From Cryptomeria japonica (lineage: Eukaryota > Streptophyta > Pinopsida > Cupressales > Cupressaceae): a DNA stretch of 64,000 nucleotides. Location: assembly GCF_030272615.1 (NCBI RefSeq), contig NC_081414.1, positions 817,200,396 through 817,264,395 on the forward strand, written 5' to 3'. The notes beneath the pieces were generated by a model. That model was not told where the DNA came from. It made no database searches and worked only from the letters and a program-made list of their open reading frames with translations. Made by a program: the position numbers and the translations under genes. Positions 1 to 11,950 of the stretch are shown in pieces (the first letter of the stretch is position 1; the number at the start of each line of letters is the position of its first letter).

Positions 1-158
1 GCCACACTAGCTTGAAGCACTTCAACTAGAAACCTTGAAGTTGAGACTACCAACCGGTAGTCATACAACGCTTCCATGTGCCGGTTCCCATAACCATATG
101 CCAATTCACCTTGAACAAGCACACCACTTCACTTTGGCACAAATGTTGGTTCATAGTG

Positions 159-1232
159 TTATACCAGTTTTCTTCTCTTCATCATGTTGATATCAATGAC
201 AACACACAATGTCATTATGTCCTTATACCGGCTCACATAATGCCAACATAAACAGGTTGCTCTCCAACCAATTGCTGCTTGATAGCCACTTGACTGATGG
301 TCATAGGTATTATACCGGTTGGGATTCCAGTTTACAGAGGGTTCCGAGATAACTCCTTGAGTCCTTGGAGGGTATCTCCCAGTGTTGTGCAAAACAGACC
401 TGCATTCAAATGCTCTATGCCCAAACTTGTTGCATGCATAGCAGTTTCCATTGAGTCTATTGGATCTAGGCTTATTGTTTAGAAAATAAGGAAAATTATT
501 GTATGCCTTGCTTCTACACACATTAGCAGTATGTCCTTCCTTGAGACAATTAAAGAAAATAGGTTTAAACTTTTGCTTACCTTTATCCTTGGATGTTGGT
601 TGCTTCTTTGATGCTTCAACTTTTGTTCTAGAGGTTTCACCTTCCTCATACCCAGAGAAACCAAGTCCAGTGGTATTCTTTACCAGTTTTGCCGGTTCAA
701 GCTTTTGCTCTAGCTTAGTAGTACTCTGATTGAATTTGGCAAGTATCTCCTTTGACTTAGTAAGTTCCTTGGAAATAGCAGCATTAGATTCCATCAAGGT
801 TGCATTCTCAGAAATAGCCATGTTTAGTTCACCTTGCATTTCTTCTTTTTCCACTTTACTTTCTTGGAGATGAATAGTAAGGGCACTGATTTCTTGCTTC
901 AACTTGGAGATCTCATGATCTTTGTCTTTTACTAGATCTTCAGCTTTCCTTCAGTTTTTAAGCTATTGACACATTCTGATAGTTAGTCCTTCCAACTCCT
1001 TTCTCAAGTTGGCTTTAGATTCATTTAGTTTTTCAACTTCTTCAACTAGGGCATCCATGTCAGCTTCATCAGAAGAGCTATTTTCAGTAAGTTCCATCAG
1101 TTTCTCAGCATGCTCTCTTCTCTTGGCCAAAGAGGCTTTATACTTGACTTTGAGTTCATCATAGGCTCTCTCAGTCTGAGTGAGATGATGAGTAAGTTCC
1201 CTCATAGTGTATTCCCCCATATCTCCTTCCAA
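159..1232 (-). pseudogene. Broken Ty1/copia-like gag with coiled coil and two zinc knuckles (element A)
   Basis: Nucleocapsid-type part of a retrotransposon Gag, which would package element RNA in cytoplasmic particles. The frame opens with Met at 1232, about 20 nt after the primer-binding site. An acidic, Lys/Glu-rich heptad-like coiled coil follows, then two CCHC knuckles. The second, CYACNKFGHRAFEC, is a perfect C-X2-C-X4-H-X4-C. The first has Phe in place of its first Cys (FFNCLKEGHTANVC), so it should not bind zinc. Two in-frame stops (near 963 and 951) split the frame, which stays in register across them. I see no capsid (UBN2-like) domain between the primer-binding site and the coiled coil, so the Gag looks N-terminally deleted. 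Protease and later pol domains would lie off the left edge. Assignment to copia rests on the knuckle pair and LTR style, not on pol. Confidence 0.7.
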
Positions 1233-1253
1233 GTGGTTAAACTTATAGAAAGG

Positions 1254-1269
1254 TTGGCTCTGATACTAA
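1254..1269 (-). other. Primer-binding site of element A (tRNA-Met type)
   Basis: On the minus strand TTAGTATCAGAGCCAA directly follows the LTR end. It matches the plant methionine-tRNA primer site TGGTATCAGAGCCA with changes at its first bases. Its place between LTR and gag fixes the element's orientation. Confidence 0.7.
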
Positions 1270-1270
1270 T

Positions 1271-2433
1271 TGATGAACACTAAGAGGGGGGGGGGTAAAT
1301 TAGTATACTAATAAATACTGAACTCAAACTTCTAAACAATTTATCAGATAACTGGTATAATAGTTTCACTAATAAACTGGTTAAGATAAATACAAACCAA
1401 ATAGAAAATAAAGCATTCACCCACAAAAGAACAATCACCATAGCACAAGATATTTGACATGGAAACCCTAATGGGAAAAACCACGGGGAGCAGAAACTCA
1501 CAAGTAACTATCTGCAGAATAGAAACCAGACTGGTTAAGGTCATACAATGTTTTTCACCAGAATAGATCCTGTTAGGAATCTAGATCTCCGTTAGGAGAT
1601 AAGTCCTGTTAAAGACTACCTTGTGAGAGGATTTGAGATCCATAGTTGTGAACCACCTTGTTAGAGGATTTATAAAGGCTTTGCTAGGCCTACCTGGTTA
1701 AGGGTTTCAGACTTGTCGAAGATGTGAGTAATCAACAAGTGAGTGATCTAGATACTAGCACAATATGATTGGTTAGATCCTTGATAGCTCATTGTTAATG
1801 CATTTCAGCATTACTTCAGTCTTCAATATCTCCACACTCTAACTCTTCACACAGACCTAATCTTCTCTGCAAAGATCACACATAACCTTCTCATACATCA
1901 TACATCTCTTTCACACTTAATAAACCCTAGACATGATGTCCTTATAAAGGAAATTGATTTCATGTTGGTGCAATAAGATTAAACTACAAGTTCCTAGGTT
2001 CAATGCATCTAGACACATTTGGTAACATGACACGAAATCACCACCAAAGTGTCGGTGGATGATAACTCATCACAAAAATATCGGTTGGTAACTCATCACA
2101 GAGTAATACTGGTTCATACAATATACCAATTACCGGTTGTAAAAAATGAAGACTAGAAAATGTTAACTACCTCTTTGTTCCTTTGTACCGCTTGAGATCC
2201 TCGAACTGCTTGAGGTCTTCATACTTCTTGGGTTCTCCATACTACTTGAGTTCTTCGTACCGCTTGAGGTCTTTAGTCGATTTGTGACCAATAAACATCT
2301 TCTGTAAAACACCGATAGTCTAAAGACTATAATACATAATATCAGTTGGAACAATTACCGGTTGAGCATAACTCATACATTAAGAAAGTGTGTGACCATC
2401 AATGACAATCAAAACATCATCAAAATGCCAACA
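1271..2433 (-). mobile_element. 5' LTR of copia-like element A
   Basis: On the minus strand the LTR starts TGTTGGCATTTTGATGATG and ends TTCATCA, giving TG...CA ends and 1163 bp. It is followed by the primer-binding site and gag. It is rich in ACCGGTT words and carries a CCCCCC tract close to its 3' end. The partner LTR and the target-site duplication are off the window, so the insertion site cannot be checked. The 63-70 residue open frames inside it have no support as genes. Confidence 0.75.
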
Positions 2434-5400
2434 ATCTTATTCATTTACATTATTTTTAATCTATGGATATCTTAAAATTTTGAGGGTATCAAATGATTTT
2501 AAAGTTAACATTACAAATATTTGCAATATTAGAAAACATTATACTATTATTAATAATATCAATTACCTTTTTCAATTTAAAATAATAAAAAAAATTATTT
2601 GAAAAGAATACGAAATAATGATCATTAGAATATTTGCTCAAATAATCGAAAGTTAAAAAGTATTAAATATTGAATTTTGTTGTAAAATGGATATTTATTT
2701 ATTGATTGTCACTATAATTAATTTGTTAAATTACTAAAAATTGATAATAAATACTCTAAAAGTTTAAGAACATCAATAACTTAAAATAATAAAAATATAG
2801 ATGTTACTTCAATTTTTTTCAGTACAATTCGTAAATGTTAAATTATTTTATAATAAATATTGATTATTCCTTTTAGTTTATTCATTTATATAATGATTTA
2901 TAATATTCTAATGTTTTATAATGTTGAAACTCTTTATAATATTAGAAATCATAAAAATAATATTATTGCAAATCATATTGTGAGCTTCCATCAAAATTGA
3001 ACCAAAAAAATTCTTTATAAAGTCATTATCATAGAAAAAACAAACAAATAAAAGGCATGTTAACAACTAAGGCCAAAATACATTTCATTGTAATCAAATT
3101 TTTATTGAAAAACAACAACTATGTATTCTTGCTTTTGTATATGATGTTTTATTTGTAAATATTTTGGGGGATTATTTAATTTATAGAATTTTATTATTTC
3201 TATTAGTTTTATCCATCAACTTAGGTTTTATAAAACATTTTAGAATTTAGTTGAAGTTAGATATGTAAGTTTGATTAAAAAAATGATATAATTTATAGTA
3301 TTATAATGTTTTAAAATAATAATAGAAATGTTATTCTAATATCCAAATTTATTGTAATTAAGCTGCCCCACTTTCTCCACTCTTGAAAAATTGTTACACA
3401 ACAAAAAAAACAAATTAAACATATTAGATTGTCTTGTTTTAATTAGACACTGCAATTTTTATTTAAAACTATTTACATGTGTAATTTTTTTATGTTAAAA
3501 TTAAACCCACACAAAATTTTATATGATTTTTTAAATTGTGTCAGTTGAATACAAGATACCTCAACAACTAACAACAAATATATTTCTCTACCTTCTCATA
3601 TATTTTCTAAAACATATCTTCCTATTAGCATAACTATTGTACCTTGTTCGGTGCAAGTGCTAGTGTATATAGATTAGGGATTTATGTTTCTATGAGCTGA
3701 ACAACAAGATTCACATGTATAAGGATATAGAAATTATTTTTACTTTATTCTACCTATATCAGCCATATTATTGAAATTTTATGACTTGTTCATTAAAAAT
3801 TAGTTATCTCTATGTAAAATATGCTTACATATTTAGTATGATGGAACTCCTTAATCCTTTGTTTTCTCAACCTTATCCTACTGTTTTGGTATTGCTTTGT
3901 TTTGAGGTGTTTCATGATGCAATCTTAGATTAACTCCACACAAATTTATATTTTAAGTTGAGCATGACAATAAGAAACCTCTACTGTTAATTAAAATTTG
4001 TATAATTTGCATTCTTAGCCTCTTAGTGGTTTTAAATTCCCTTCAGCATACTCGTAGGGTGTGAATACACAAAAATATTGTCCTAACTTTATAAGATCTC
4101 ATATCCAGAGAATGATACATTCAACATGAGAACCTTTTTTTCTTTTACAACTTGATAACCATCCACACTAATTATTTCATGATAACATGCTAGTGATGTC
4201 AAGTTTGTACTTAACAAAAAATGTAACTCTTAATGAAAAGATAAGGGGATACCCCTTTTACCCTCTATCTTAGAGCAATATTTTGATTCTCATTAAAATT
4301 ACGCCTATGGAAGAGAACAATGATAGGACTTTCTCTTCTCCCTTCTATCACTTAAGAAATCTCTCAACCAAAACCATCATAAAGTATCTCATCAATTACC
4401 ATCTTTCAAATCAACACATATAATCATCATTAGATATATTACAATGGAAAATAAATAACAAAGTCTTTCTCTTTCATTACACAATATTTTTTTGTTTAAC
4501 TAAACACTTTTAAAGATCTCACAATCATACATGACAATGGGAAAACACAAAAATAAGGCTTTCTCTCCTCCCAACCATAATGGCGTCATGAAGCCCCGTA
4601 GGCTCTAGCCATACCCTTGAGAAAGAAGATTCATTTAGACCCATGATAGTGGGGTCTCACATACTCTATAAATTTACTCTCATCCACTAAAACCCTTTCA
4701 CAACTCTAATAATTTTTCTTCATATAAACACTACATACCAGACTTTGCAACTACATCTCAAACTTGTAACAATAACAAAATGGATTAGAGGAAGTAGAGA
4801 ACTTGTCTCTCTAAACTTATGCATTTTTTTTCCCTCCATCTCTCCAAGGATGGAATCCTTCCTTACCTCCAATCTATCTTCTTTCTCAAAATCCTGCAAG
4901 AGTTCTCCAAAATGGAGAAGTGGGTCACACCCAACTTCCTCTTCACAAACCCAATATAAGGGAGATTAACTTGGAAGACTTGTATAGGGAGGTGACACTA
5001 GTCACCTTTCTATCCTCTTCCTCCATGAGGTCTTTTCCTCATTTAATAGGGGACAACAATTAGGACACCCCATTCCCTAAAGTCCCCTCATAAATAAGGT
5101 ATGGGGGTGGAGGGTTGCGTCTATTCTCACTCCAAAATGGACCTTTCGTACAACATGTTAGCGACAGGTTAGTCAATCGCAACCGTTAATTACAAAATTG
5201 ACGGTGTAAAATGTGCAACTAACACGCGTGTTACTCAATCTGTATCATCATTTTCGAGCCAGAATAGATGTGTCTAGGGTGGAGTAGGTACCCCTCAACT
5301 CATCTTTCCTCCAAATTCGTCACTCATCTTAATGAGGACTTTTGGAGAGTGAAAACAAGTCCTAGAGCCTTTATTGCATGCCCAATAGGCCCCCACATCA

Positions 5401-6059
5401 AAGGTATAGACCCTAGGGATCTATTTTTGTAATTAAAACATGGTAATTGACTCAAAAACACTCATTAAGGACCCACAATAATGAACTCATAAACATATCT
5501 ATGTTGGATAACAAACCTCATTTCCTTTTTAATTAAAACATAATGGTTAGACTTGTAACTTCTCATAAAGGAAGTTAATTTGAAATTAGTTGTTTCTCCA
5601 TTCTCCCATTGTCCTCTTTACTTCCTGCACATAACCAACACATTCACAAGCATAGTTAGATCCCAATTATAAATCCTATTAATTTCTACCATTTCTTTAT
5701 CAAGTTCACTAGGTAATGCTAAGAATAGTCATAAAATCATCTCATTTATAATCCCTTATTCTATCTAACCATTTATTGAAGAAAAGCATGTAACTATTTA
5801 GGGTTGTATTAGTTATACATGAGGTAGGGTGTTACAGTATTGCTATGGTTTGAATAATTAGACGCATGTATTTAACTTAACAAGCAACATGATAAATTAC
5901 ATTCTAAAATGAGATGTAGATTCTTATGATATAAAACTTTATTTTTTCTTATATGAATATTTACAATAAAAGACTTGGATATATGATTCCTATTAAATCA
6001 TATGAAAAATAATGTTAAAAATTATTCAATTTTTTCCATAGTAATATATATATATATTG
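2434..6059. other. AT-rich intergenic sequence, no gene seen
   Basis: Long A/T-rich stretch with scattered poly-A/T tracts and a few more GC-balanced patches (about 4550-4960 and 5000-5350). I found no LTR ends, primer-binding sites, knuckles or convincing exons on either strand. It may be old, unrecognisable repeats. Confidence 0.5.
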
Positions 6060-6104
6060 AAATCCAATTTGGCCAGCTCTAAAATGATTTTGTCCTTCAA
6101 TCTG
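6060..6104 (-). pseudogene. Possible third exon-like island of an unidentified gene
   Basis: On the minus strand a pyrimidine-poor but AG-ended acceptor (tttttcag) precedes an open stretch reading roughly IEGQNHFRAGQIGF. The frame joins the upstream island only if an alternative AG four codons into this stretch is used; the first AG would give an immediate stop. Product not recognised. The evidence is weak and rests on splice-like edges only. Confidence 0.2.
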
Positions 6105-6196
6105 AAAAATTAAAAAGTAGATAATTTTTTTTTTTAAATTGTGATATTTCTAACTTCAAAAAAATAATTTTTATAATAACATTCTACAACTCTTAC

Positions 6197-6287
6197 CTTG
6201 AGCTATCCAATTCATATATTTATATATAACTTCGTGCCTCCCATCTAGAAAAGTAGAAGGCCATTCATATAGGAGGGCATACTCAGC
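6197..6287 (-). pseudogene. Exon-like island of an unidentified gene
   Basis: Minus-strand 91 bp segment bounded by a plausible acceptor (ttttatag) and a good donor (CAAG/gtaagag). It encodes 30 open residues beginning AEYALLYEWPSTFLDGRHEV and ending MNWIAQ, with a Trp/Pro/Tyr-rich composition unlike the surrounding AT-rich noise. Its phase joins cleanly with the island at 6418. I do not recognise the family. It could be a real low-copy gene exon, a gene fragment or chance. Nothing nearby supplies a start codon, promoter or conserved domain. Confidence 0.3.
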
Positions 6288-6417
6288 CTATAAAATTAAG
6301 AATGAACATAAATATAGTTAATATAGAATTTGAGACTTATTATTTGTGTTTTTGTAATCTCTACCTTAGATTTAATATCTATTATTTGGAAAAAAAACAA
6401 AACCAAAAATCTATTAC

Positions 6418-6580
6418 CTCTTTCAGAAAGGTTCTCTTCTTTATATCTTCAGATTTTTCTAACAATTGTTTAAGATAAGCAGAGTTGGAAACTTTAGCAT
6501 CTTCCATAACTATCTCTCCAAGAAATGCTAGAATTTTTAAGAGGTTGATGATGCTTCTCATCATGTGTTCCTCTCTTATA
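6418..6580 (-). pseudogene. Exon-like island upstream of the 6197-6287 island
   Basis: Minus-strand open stretch containing MMRSIINLLKILAFLGEI and LKQLLEKSEDIKKRTFLKE, amphipathic and helix-like. It ends at a good donor (AAAGAG/gtaatag) in phase 0, which matches the acceptor of the next island so that the reading frame continues without a stop. The upstream edge is uncertain: AG dinucleotides lie near 6577-6581. Family not recognised; a helical-repeat protein is possible but not shown. Confidence 0.3.
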
Positions 6581-6774
6581 TCAATCAAATTACTATCATT
6601 ACTTCATCCACGAGAAATGAACAACCCATTTTTGTCCTTGAAATTCTTAAACACATCTTTTTAATATACAACATGTTAATAAATAATTAAATGTTGGTAA
6701 ATAAGAAGATGACTCGGGAATTGATCATGCTAATGTGGTAGTGTGGATCTGAAATCTTAATTATAATTAAAGAA

Positions 6775-7141
6775 CTTGCGATTTGAAATCGATAAATAAG
6801 TAGAATTTTGAAAAAGGCAAGAAATTAAGAAGCTCAATTAATAGATTTTCTTACAAAATGAGTTAATTGAACACCTATAGAAACATGATAATGATGGAGT
6901 CGAAATACTCTGAGTCCTAAAGTTGTGGCATTCAAATCCGTTGTAACCCTTTCGCATCCTATGATTTGAAATCAACAAGTAAGTAGAATTTTGAAAAAGA
7001 CAAAAAATTAAGATGCTTAAGTACTAAATATTCTCACATAATAAATTAATTGGATACCTGCAGAAACACGATAATGATAGAGTCGAAGTACTTTAAGTCC
7101 TAAAGTTGTGGCATTCAAATCCTTTGTAATGCTTTTACAGC
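6775..7141. repeat. Tandem duplication of about 180 bp (two copies)
   Basis: Two adjacent, diverged copies (about 6775-6958 and 6959-7141) share the landmarks aagtagaattttgaaaaag, gataatgat and cctaaagttgtggcattc in the same order and spacing. They lie between the exon-like islands, so the duplication may be intronic or intergenic. Confidence 0.75.
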
Positions 7142-7189
7142 CTAATCCAATCCCCACACTTCCATCCAAATAGCTACATCCATTTAACA

Positions 7190-7295
7190 GAGAATTTTAA
7201 CACACTTTTTTATTTTAATAATCCAAATCTTAATGTTAATAGAGAATTTTAACACATTTCTAATTCTAACAATCCAAATGTTAATGTTAAGAGAG
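7190..7295. repeat. Tandem duplication of about 53 bp (two copies)
   Basis: The unit agagaattttaacacac...aatccaaat.ttaatgttaa occurs twice in a row with a few substitutions. Confidence 0.7.
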
Positions 7296-7372
7296 AACTT
7301 TAATAGACCGATAAACGTAATCAAGAGCTTCTTTTATATCAACCTCAAAATATCGATCTATTCTGAAGCAAG

Positions 7373-7472
7373 TGCATCAACCATTTCAAGCTGCTTGATC
7401 AGTTTGCATTTCATTTAACAACATTTTGACTTGTTTAACCACTATTTCCACATGTCTACGGTATTCAGATGC
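7373..7472 (-). pseudogene. Frameshifted exon-like island
   Basis: On the minus strand an acceptor-like tattttgtag precedes ASEYRRHVEIVVKQVKMLLN. The frame then stops, and coding-like sequence (KLIKQLEMVDALASE) resumes in another frame before a second stop. A helical, charged composition across a frameshift suggests decay. Not recognised. It may belong with the islands at 6.1-6.6 kb. Confidence 0.25.
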
Positions 7473-7619
7473 CTACAAAATATACAATCACTAATCTAGA
7501 AAAGAAATAGAGATAGCAAAATAATGTAGCAAAGAAATAGAGATAACATAGTAATACAATGAGTATAAGTATATTAGAGTAATGTAGAAAGAAAAGTATC
7601 GGGTATAATGTTTCCATAG

Positions 7620-7735
7620 ATTGGACAAACTCATCATTCCACATATTTAAAGATTTTTGTTGTGTTTTCACGAAAGAAATAGAAGAAATGTTATCTCCCT
7701 TCAAAGTAGACATCGAAGAAGAAATGTTGTGTCCA
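7620..7735 (-). pseudogene. Possible 5'-most exon-like island
   Basis: Minus-strand open stretch containing GLNYFGHNISSSMSTLKGD and then NMWNDEFVQSMETLYP before reading into AT-rich sequence. There is no clear donor, and the frame begins just after a stop. Least certain member of the 6.06-7.73 kb group. Confidence 0.15.
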
Positions 7736-7779
7736 AAATAGTTGAGGCCAACAAAAATTTATAAGTTGAATGCTTGTTC

Positions 7780-8660
7780 TCAACATTACAAGCACACTAA
7801 TATTTATATTTGCCAATGCAAAGAGTAGAATTTGAATGCTTTGCATGGTATTTAGTGTTCAATGAACGTGTTTGGATTTTTAGCCATTTATTTTTCTAGA
7901 AATGTAATTATGCTAAGTGTGTTTAGAAATGTGATGCTTTTCTCTTCAATTCAACTAAATAATTACTTTAATTCACTTATTTAAATTACTTTGATTATTT
8001 TAATTATTTAAATTTGGCTATCCTAATTAAATAATTACACATTGTTTAATTAATTAGCGTCCCTTCCTTCTACCTAATTCATCTTATTAATTACGCTATA
8101 GTCCTTCTTTTATTAATTATTTGATAATAATAAATCATATATTTTAATTAAATTTGACCCTTTTCTTCTATTAAATAAATAAAATACATAATTTGATTAT
8201 TTAACTCACTTATGTCCTTTCCTCCAAATATTCCCTCATAAAATTAATTAATTAAATTAATTAATTCTATTTCCCCACATGTCTCCTAATGCTAACTCTT
8301 ACCTAACCCCTTCTCTAGCCTAACCCATCTAACTAACAAGGTTTTTAGTCAACCCTATCTGTTATCCCTCACCATATGTTTGTACATTACAAAATTTTCC
8401 CTAATTGTGCCTTTGAAAATATCCCAAATATCCTAAAACATGGGAATATCTCTCTTTTGGAATAGAACCTTCTTATTTGGGTCTCTCATTCCCAAATAGG
8501 CATGTGTCCTGAGAAACACATGTCATTACTTCCAATGACACGTATCTTTCTTAAGGACACATGTCATTTACATCCATGACACATGCCCTTCTTAGGGATA
8601 CATGTCTCCTTCTCATACCCCTCCATATCCCATTCCAGCCTATTTAAACGTCCCCTCATT
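7780..8660. other. AT-rich sequence, no gene seen
   Basis: Contains long runs of TTAATTAA words (around 8230-8270) and repeated 'acacatgtc' words (8510-8610). The sequence tatttaaacgtcc at 8641 resembles a TATA region and could belong to the LTR suggested by the primer-site-like motif at 9113. Confidence 0.4.
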
Positions 8661-8666
8661 TTCCTT

Positions 8667-8795
8667 CCTAATTCATCCACTTTCATTTTTCATACTCTCA
8701 TAATGAAGAATTGTTCATCCACTTTCATTTTCATACTCTCATAATGTAGAATTGTCCACCCACTTCCATTTTCATGCCTCATAATGCAGAATTGA
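8667..8795. repeat. Tandem repeat, about 42 bp x 3
   Basis: Three adjacent units share the pattern 'ccactttcattttcatactc' followed by 'ataatg.agaattg', with drift between copies. Confidence 0.8.
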
Positions 8796-9112
8796 TTACT
8801 CACCATCTTGCACATCCATTAATTTTTCACATCCATCTTGCATCCCATTTTAGCTTAATTTTCATCTTGCATTCAATATCATGGAGAAGAATTGAGTATG
8901 TATCATATAGCAAGCACACATCAAATTAGGGGACTATCAAATTGAAGGATAATCTAGATTTTGTAGTTTAATTGCTTCTATTTTGTTTATCTAGTTTTCT
9001 TCCTTATTAATGTCCTAATCTTCAATATTTAGTTAATATGTATATGCTTGATTGTTAATTTTATCTTTTCAATCTATTTAGTTCAACATTCATAATTTTA
9101 TGGATACATTTC

Positions 9113-9131
9113 TGGCACACTCGGTGGGACC
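9113..9131 (+). other. Primer-binding-site-like motif, possible end of an old LTR
   Basis: TGGCACACTCGGTGGGACC after an AT-rich stretch resembles GGCACGC.CGGTGGGAC motifs that I recall next to LTRs of some plant Ty3/gypsy elements. I cannot locate a matching LTR start or any coding domain downstream, so this is a hint only. Confidence 0.25.
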
Positions 9132-9847
9132 CACTTCATGGGCCATTTTAATCTTGTGTTGTTGTTTTAGTGATGTTTAAATTGTAGGTTTTGGCACTTG
9201 GAGGCAAAAAATTGCATTCCTATCTTTCCATTTGTAGGATCTAGTAGGGCTTTTCGCATTAGTGACTAGGATTTCACATTCGTATCATCAATATTTTGCA
9301 TGTGTATAATTTGTGTTTCACATTCATCTTGACAGTATTTCATATTCACTCAAAAGTTGTTTCACATTAGTTTGGTCGGTGTTTTGCATGCATCATAGGT
9401 AAAAATGGGTAAGGTCTATAAGTCAGTTTTGTTATTTTTGGGGCCGTGTGTCAATTTTCAATGCTGATTTGCTTCTCGTTTTAAGAATTTATTTTGGAAT
9501 AAGGTAGGTAAATAAGTTTACAATGTTTAACCATATGGCTCATAGTGTTAAGATTAAGCATGCATGATCTCAACAAATAAAAAAATGCAGACAACTACAA
9601 AAATAACATCTTAAGACCTTGCAAGAAGATCAAGTGAATAATGAACCAAAAGAACAAATCAAGTATTTTCAATACTGATAATGAAACCTAGCTTACATAC
9701 ATAAATACATGATTCTTTTGGAAACACAATTAGACTTTTAACGATTTGTGTAAAACTAATCTATCTATTTGTAGGACCTAATTTTTAAGTTTTACATAGA
9801 AACTAGTTTTGCATTTATGAAGTTACTGTTCCACATTCATATTGGTG

Positions 9848-9912
9848 CTATTTCACATTCATCCAAGTTATATTTCACATTCATCCAGGTTATATTTCAC
9901 ATTCACTTGATA
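9848..9912. repeat. Short tandem repeat, about 22 bp x 3
   Basis: Three consecutive copies of atttcacattcatccaggtt-like units. Related 'tttcacatt' words are scattered upstream from 9270. Confidence 0.7.
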
Positions 9913-10689
9913 AAGTTTTTTTTTTCTCTATTTATTTCAATCCTTCAAGGTTTTTCTATGTTAGTCATAATCTATCTTCAACATGTGAAAACGTAGAGTG
10001 CAACAGAGGTGTTTTTATTAGTCAAAGACATAAATAATACCTCAAACTACTAATCACTTGCTTGCAGAGGTAGATAAGGAGATTGTTTTATTTTAAGAGT
10101 AAACAATCTTTCAATTGGTTCTTAAAATGAATTCATGTCTTTGGTGTTCGGAACAATTATGCATGTGAGTGGACCTATTGCTAACACACACTATCCTCTC
10201 CCCTAGCTCTCGTGGTCTTGGGTGGGAGAGAAAAGTGTTAGCGGCACTCGATTTACTTTTTCTAGGTAGAGGGTCTGCCTCCTGAGTAGCTAATAAGGTC
10301 GGGTGAGAGGGAATGACCCAAGAAGTACTCTTTTGGCATATAAATATTTGTGATTTTGGCAAAAGCCGTAATCAACTGGTATCATTACATTATACCCATA
10401 CCTGTTGTTTGACTTTGTTCATCAATTCAAGTGTCTAGGTTGATTCCAAAGGCTTGTCATGAGGTTGTTATCTATTATATAAATGTATGGGGGTGATTAA
10501 GGCTTGACTTGTGATTGATTCATATCTTTTTATATGTTCATATGCTTGGATATAAGAATATCACATGGTTATGGCATTTGGAAGTGAACTCATTGATGTA
10601 TCTTGATGGCAAGGCCTAGAGAGGCTCTATGTATGATCTATGATTCTAATTCTTGATTATGGATTCATGTATGATTCATTTGAGATATC
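9913..10689. other. No gene recognised
   Basis: Mixed-composition sequence. An 83-residue minus-strand open frame (10111-10362) has no recognisable domain. This may be the start of the diverged family-C LTR that becomes recognisable from about 10690. Confidence 0.35.
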
Positions 10690-11950
10690 TATGTTGTTGA
10701 TGTTTATCATACCTTCAGATAAAACCCTAGGTTAGAGGTGTCTAGGTGTAGTTTAGGGAGAGTGGCTCTCAATGGGTGTTGGGGCCCTAAAGTGGCTAGC
10801 TAGGATAACCGAATTGTGAGTTTCCTTAACTAGTGATAACTTAAGTAGTGAACTAGGAGGGAAAAAGACATTAATCAAGATAATTGTGACTGCCCCACTC
10901 ATGGCCTTTTGTGCTCGTATAGACAAAGGATGAGATTAGGAAGGCCAATATATTTGGTAAGGCATTTGGAACTGACATGATCATGCAATACCTTGTCTTA
11001 ATGAAATGATTGTTTGGTTCCGCATGGGTTCTCCATGGGTGTCAGGGTCTGGAGTTATGAGAGGGTCAAACTACTAGGATAACCCATGTGAGGATATGCG
11101 ATGACACTCTTCCCTAATTACATCTTCAAACCCTATCCTATGTGGTGTTGTAGAAGCCTCTGGTGAAACCTTATAATAAGCCATGTTTGCTCATGTGTAT
11201 CCTTGTGTCCTTGTGTCTTCTTTAATGTTGGTTTATCAACCTAGTTTTCTTGTGTTGTGTAGTTTTCTTGTGTTGTGTGGGGCCTCATGTTTATCCCCTA
11301 AGCACAGTGGGGTGGACCTAAGGGTTCCACATGGTTGGGTGGTTGTTGCCAATCTCCATTGGGACTAGTGGACATGTTTGTGTGTTGGATGGGTCCTATG
11401 TCGTCTTTCTAGTTTTCCCCTAGTTCTTGGGGAAAATGATTCAATGATGTATTAGGAGATGCTATGTATTTAATTATCATTGTTATTGTATCACTATAAT
11501 TGTTTCATTATCATTGTAATTTGGACACTCCCTTAAGGAGATTGATGTAATATAAAGTAGTTTGATGGAATCAAAATAATGTAATTCTACACTAGTCTTA
11601 AGTGGTTCAATGTTGGTACTGACCACTCTTGCGTGATTGGATGTATCATTACATCTTTGCAAAGGTTATCATAGGAATACTTAAATTGGTTATTAAAATA
11701 AATCTAATGTTAGAGATGTTACTCATGTAAATTCTATGTCATGATGAATATTATGGTTTGAGTTATTTATGATGTTTAGAGTGTTTCTTAGTGATGTTAC
11801 GAAACATGGATGAGGACTTAGTTAGGAGAGTTATTTTCTTTCATGTTGAGTTTGTAATGTTATATAATTTGATTTTAAAAACAAAAATATTGCTATGTTT
11901 AATTTTTTAGTTAGTTGTCGTCCTCTAGGGTTCCTTGGTGGGTTGTTACA
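10690..11950 (+). mobile_element. Diverged remnant of a family-C LTR
   Basis: Shares, in order, the landmarks of the better-preserved C LTRs: 'gagagtggct', 'ggataacc', 'gcgatgacact', 'gtggggtgg', 'catggttgggtggt' and a terminus ctagggttccttggtgggttgttaca. Compare 27490-28600 and 51830-52943. The left boundary is not visible. Its much greater divergence suggests an older insertion than the other C copies. A small internal duplication (gttttcttgtgttgtgt twice) lies at 11240-11280. Confidence 0.65.

Noticed and set aside
10111-10362. 83-residue minus-strand ORF
   Set aside because: No recognisable domain, no splice or promoter context, and it lies next to a degraded LTR.
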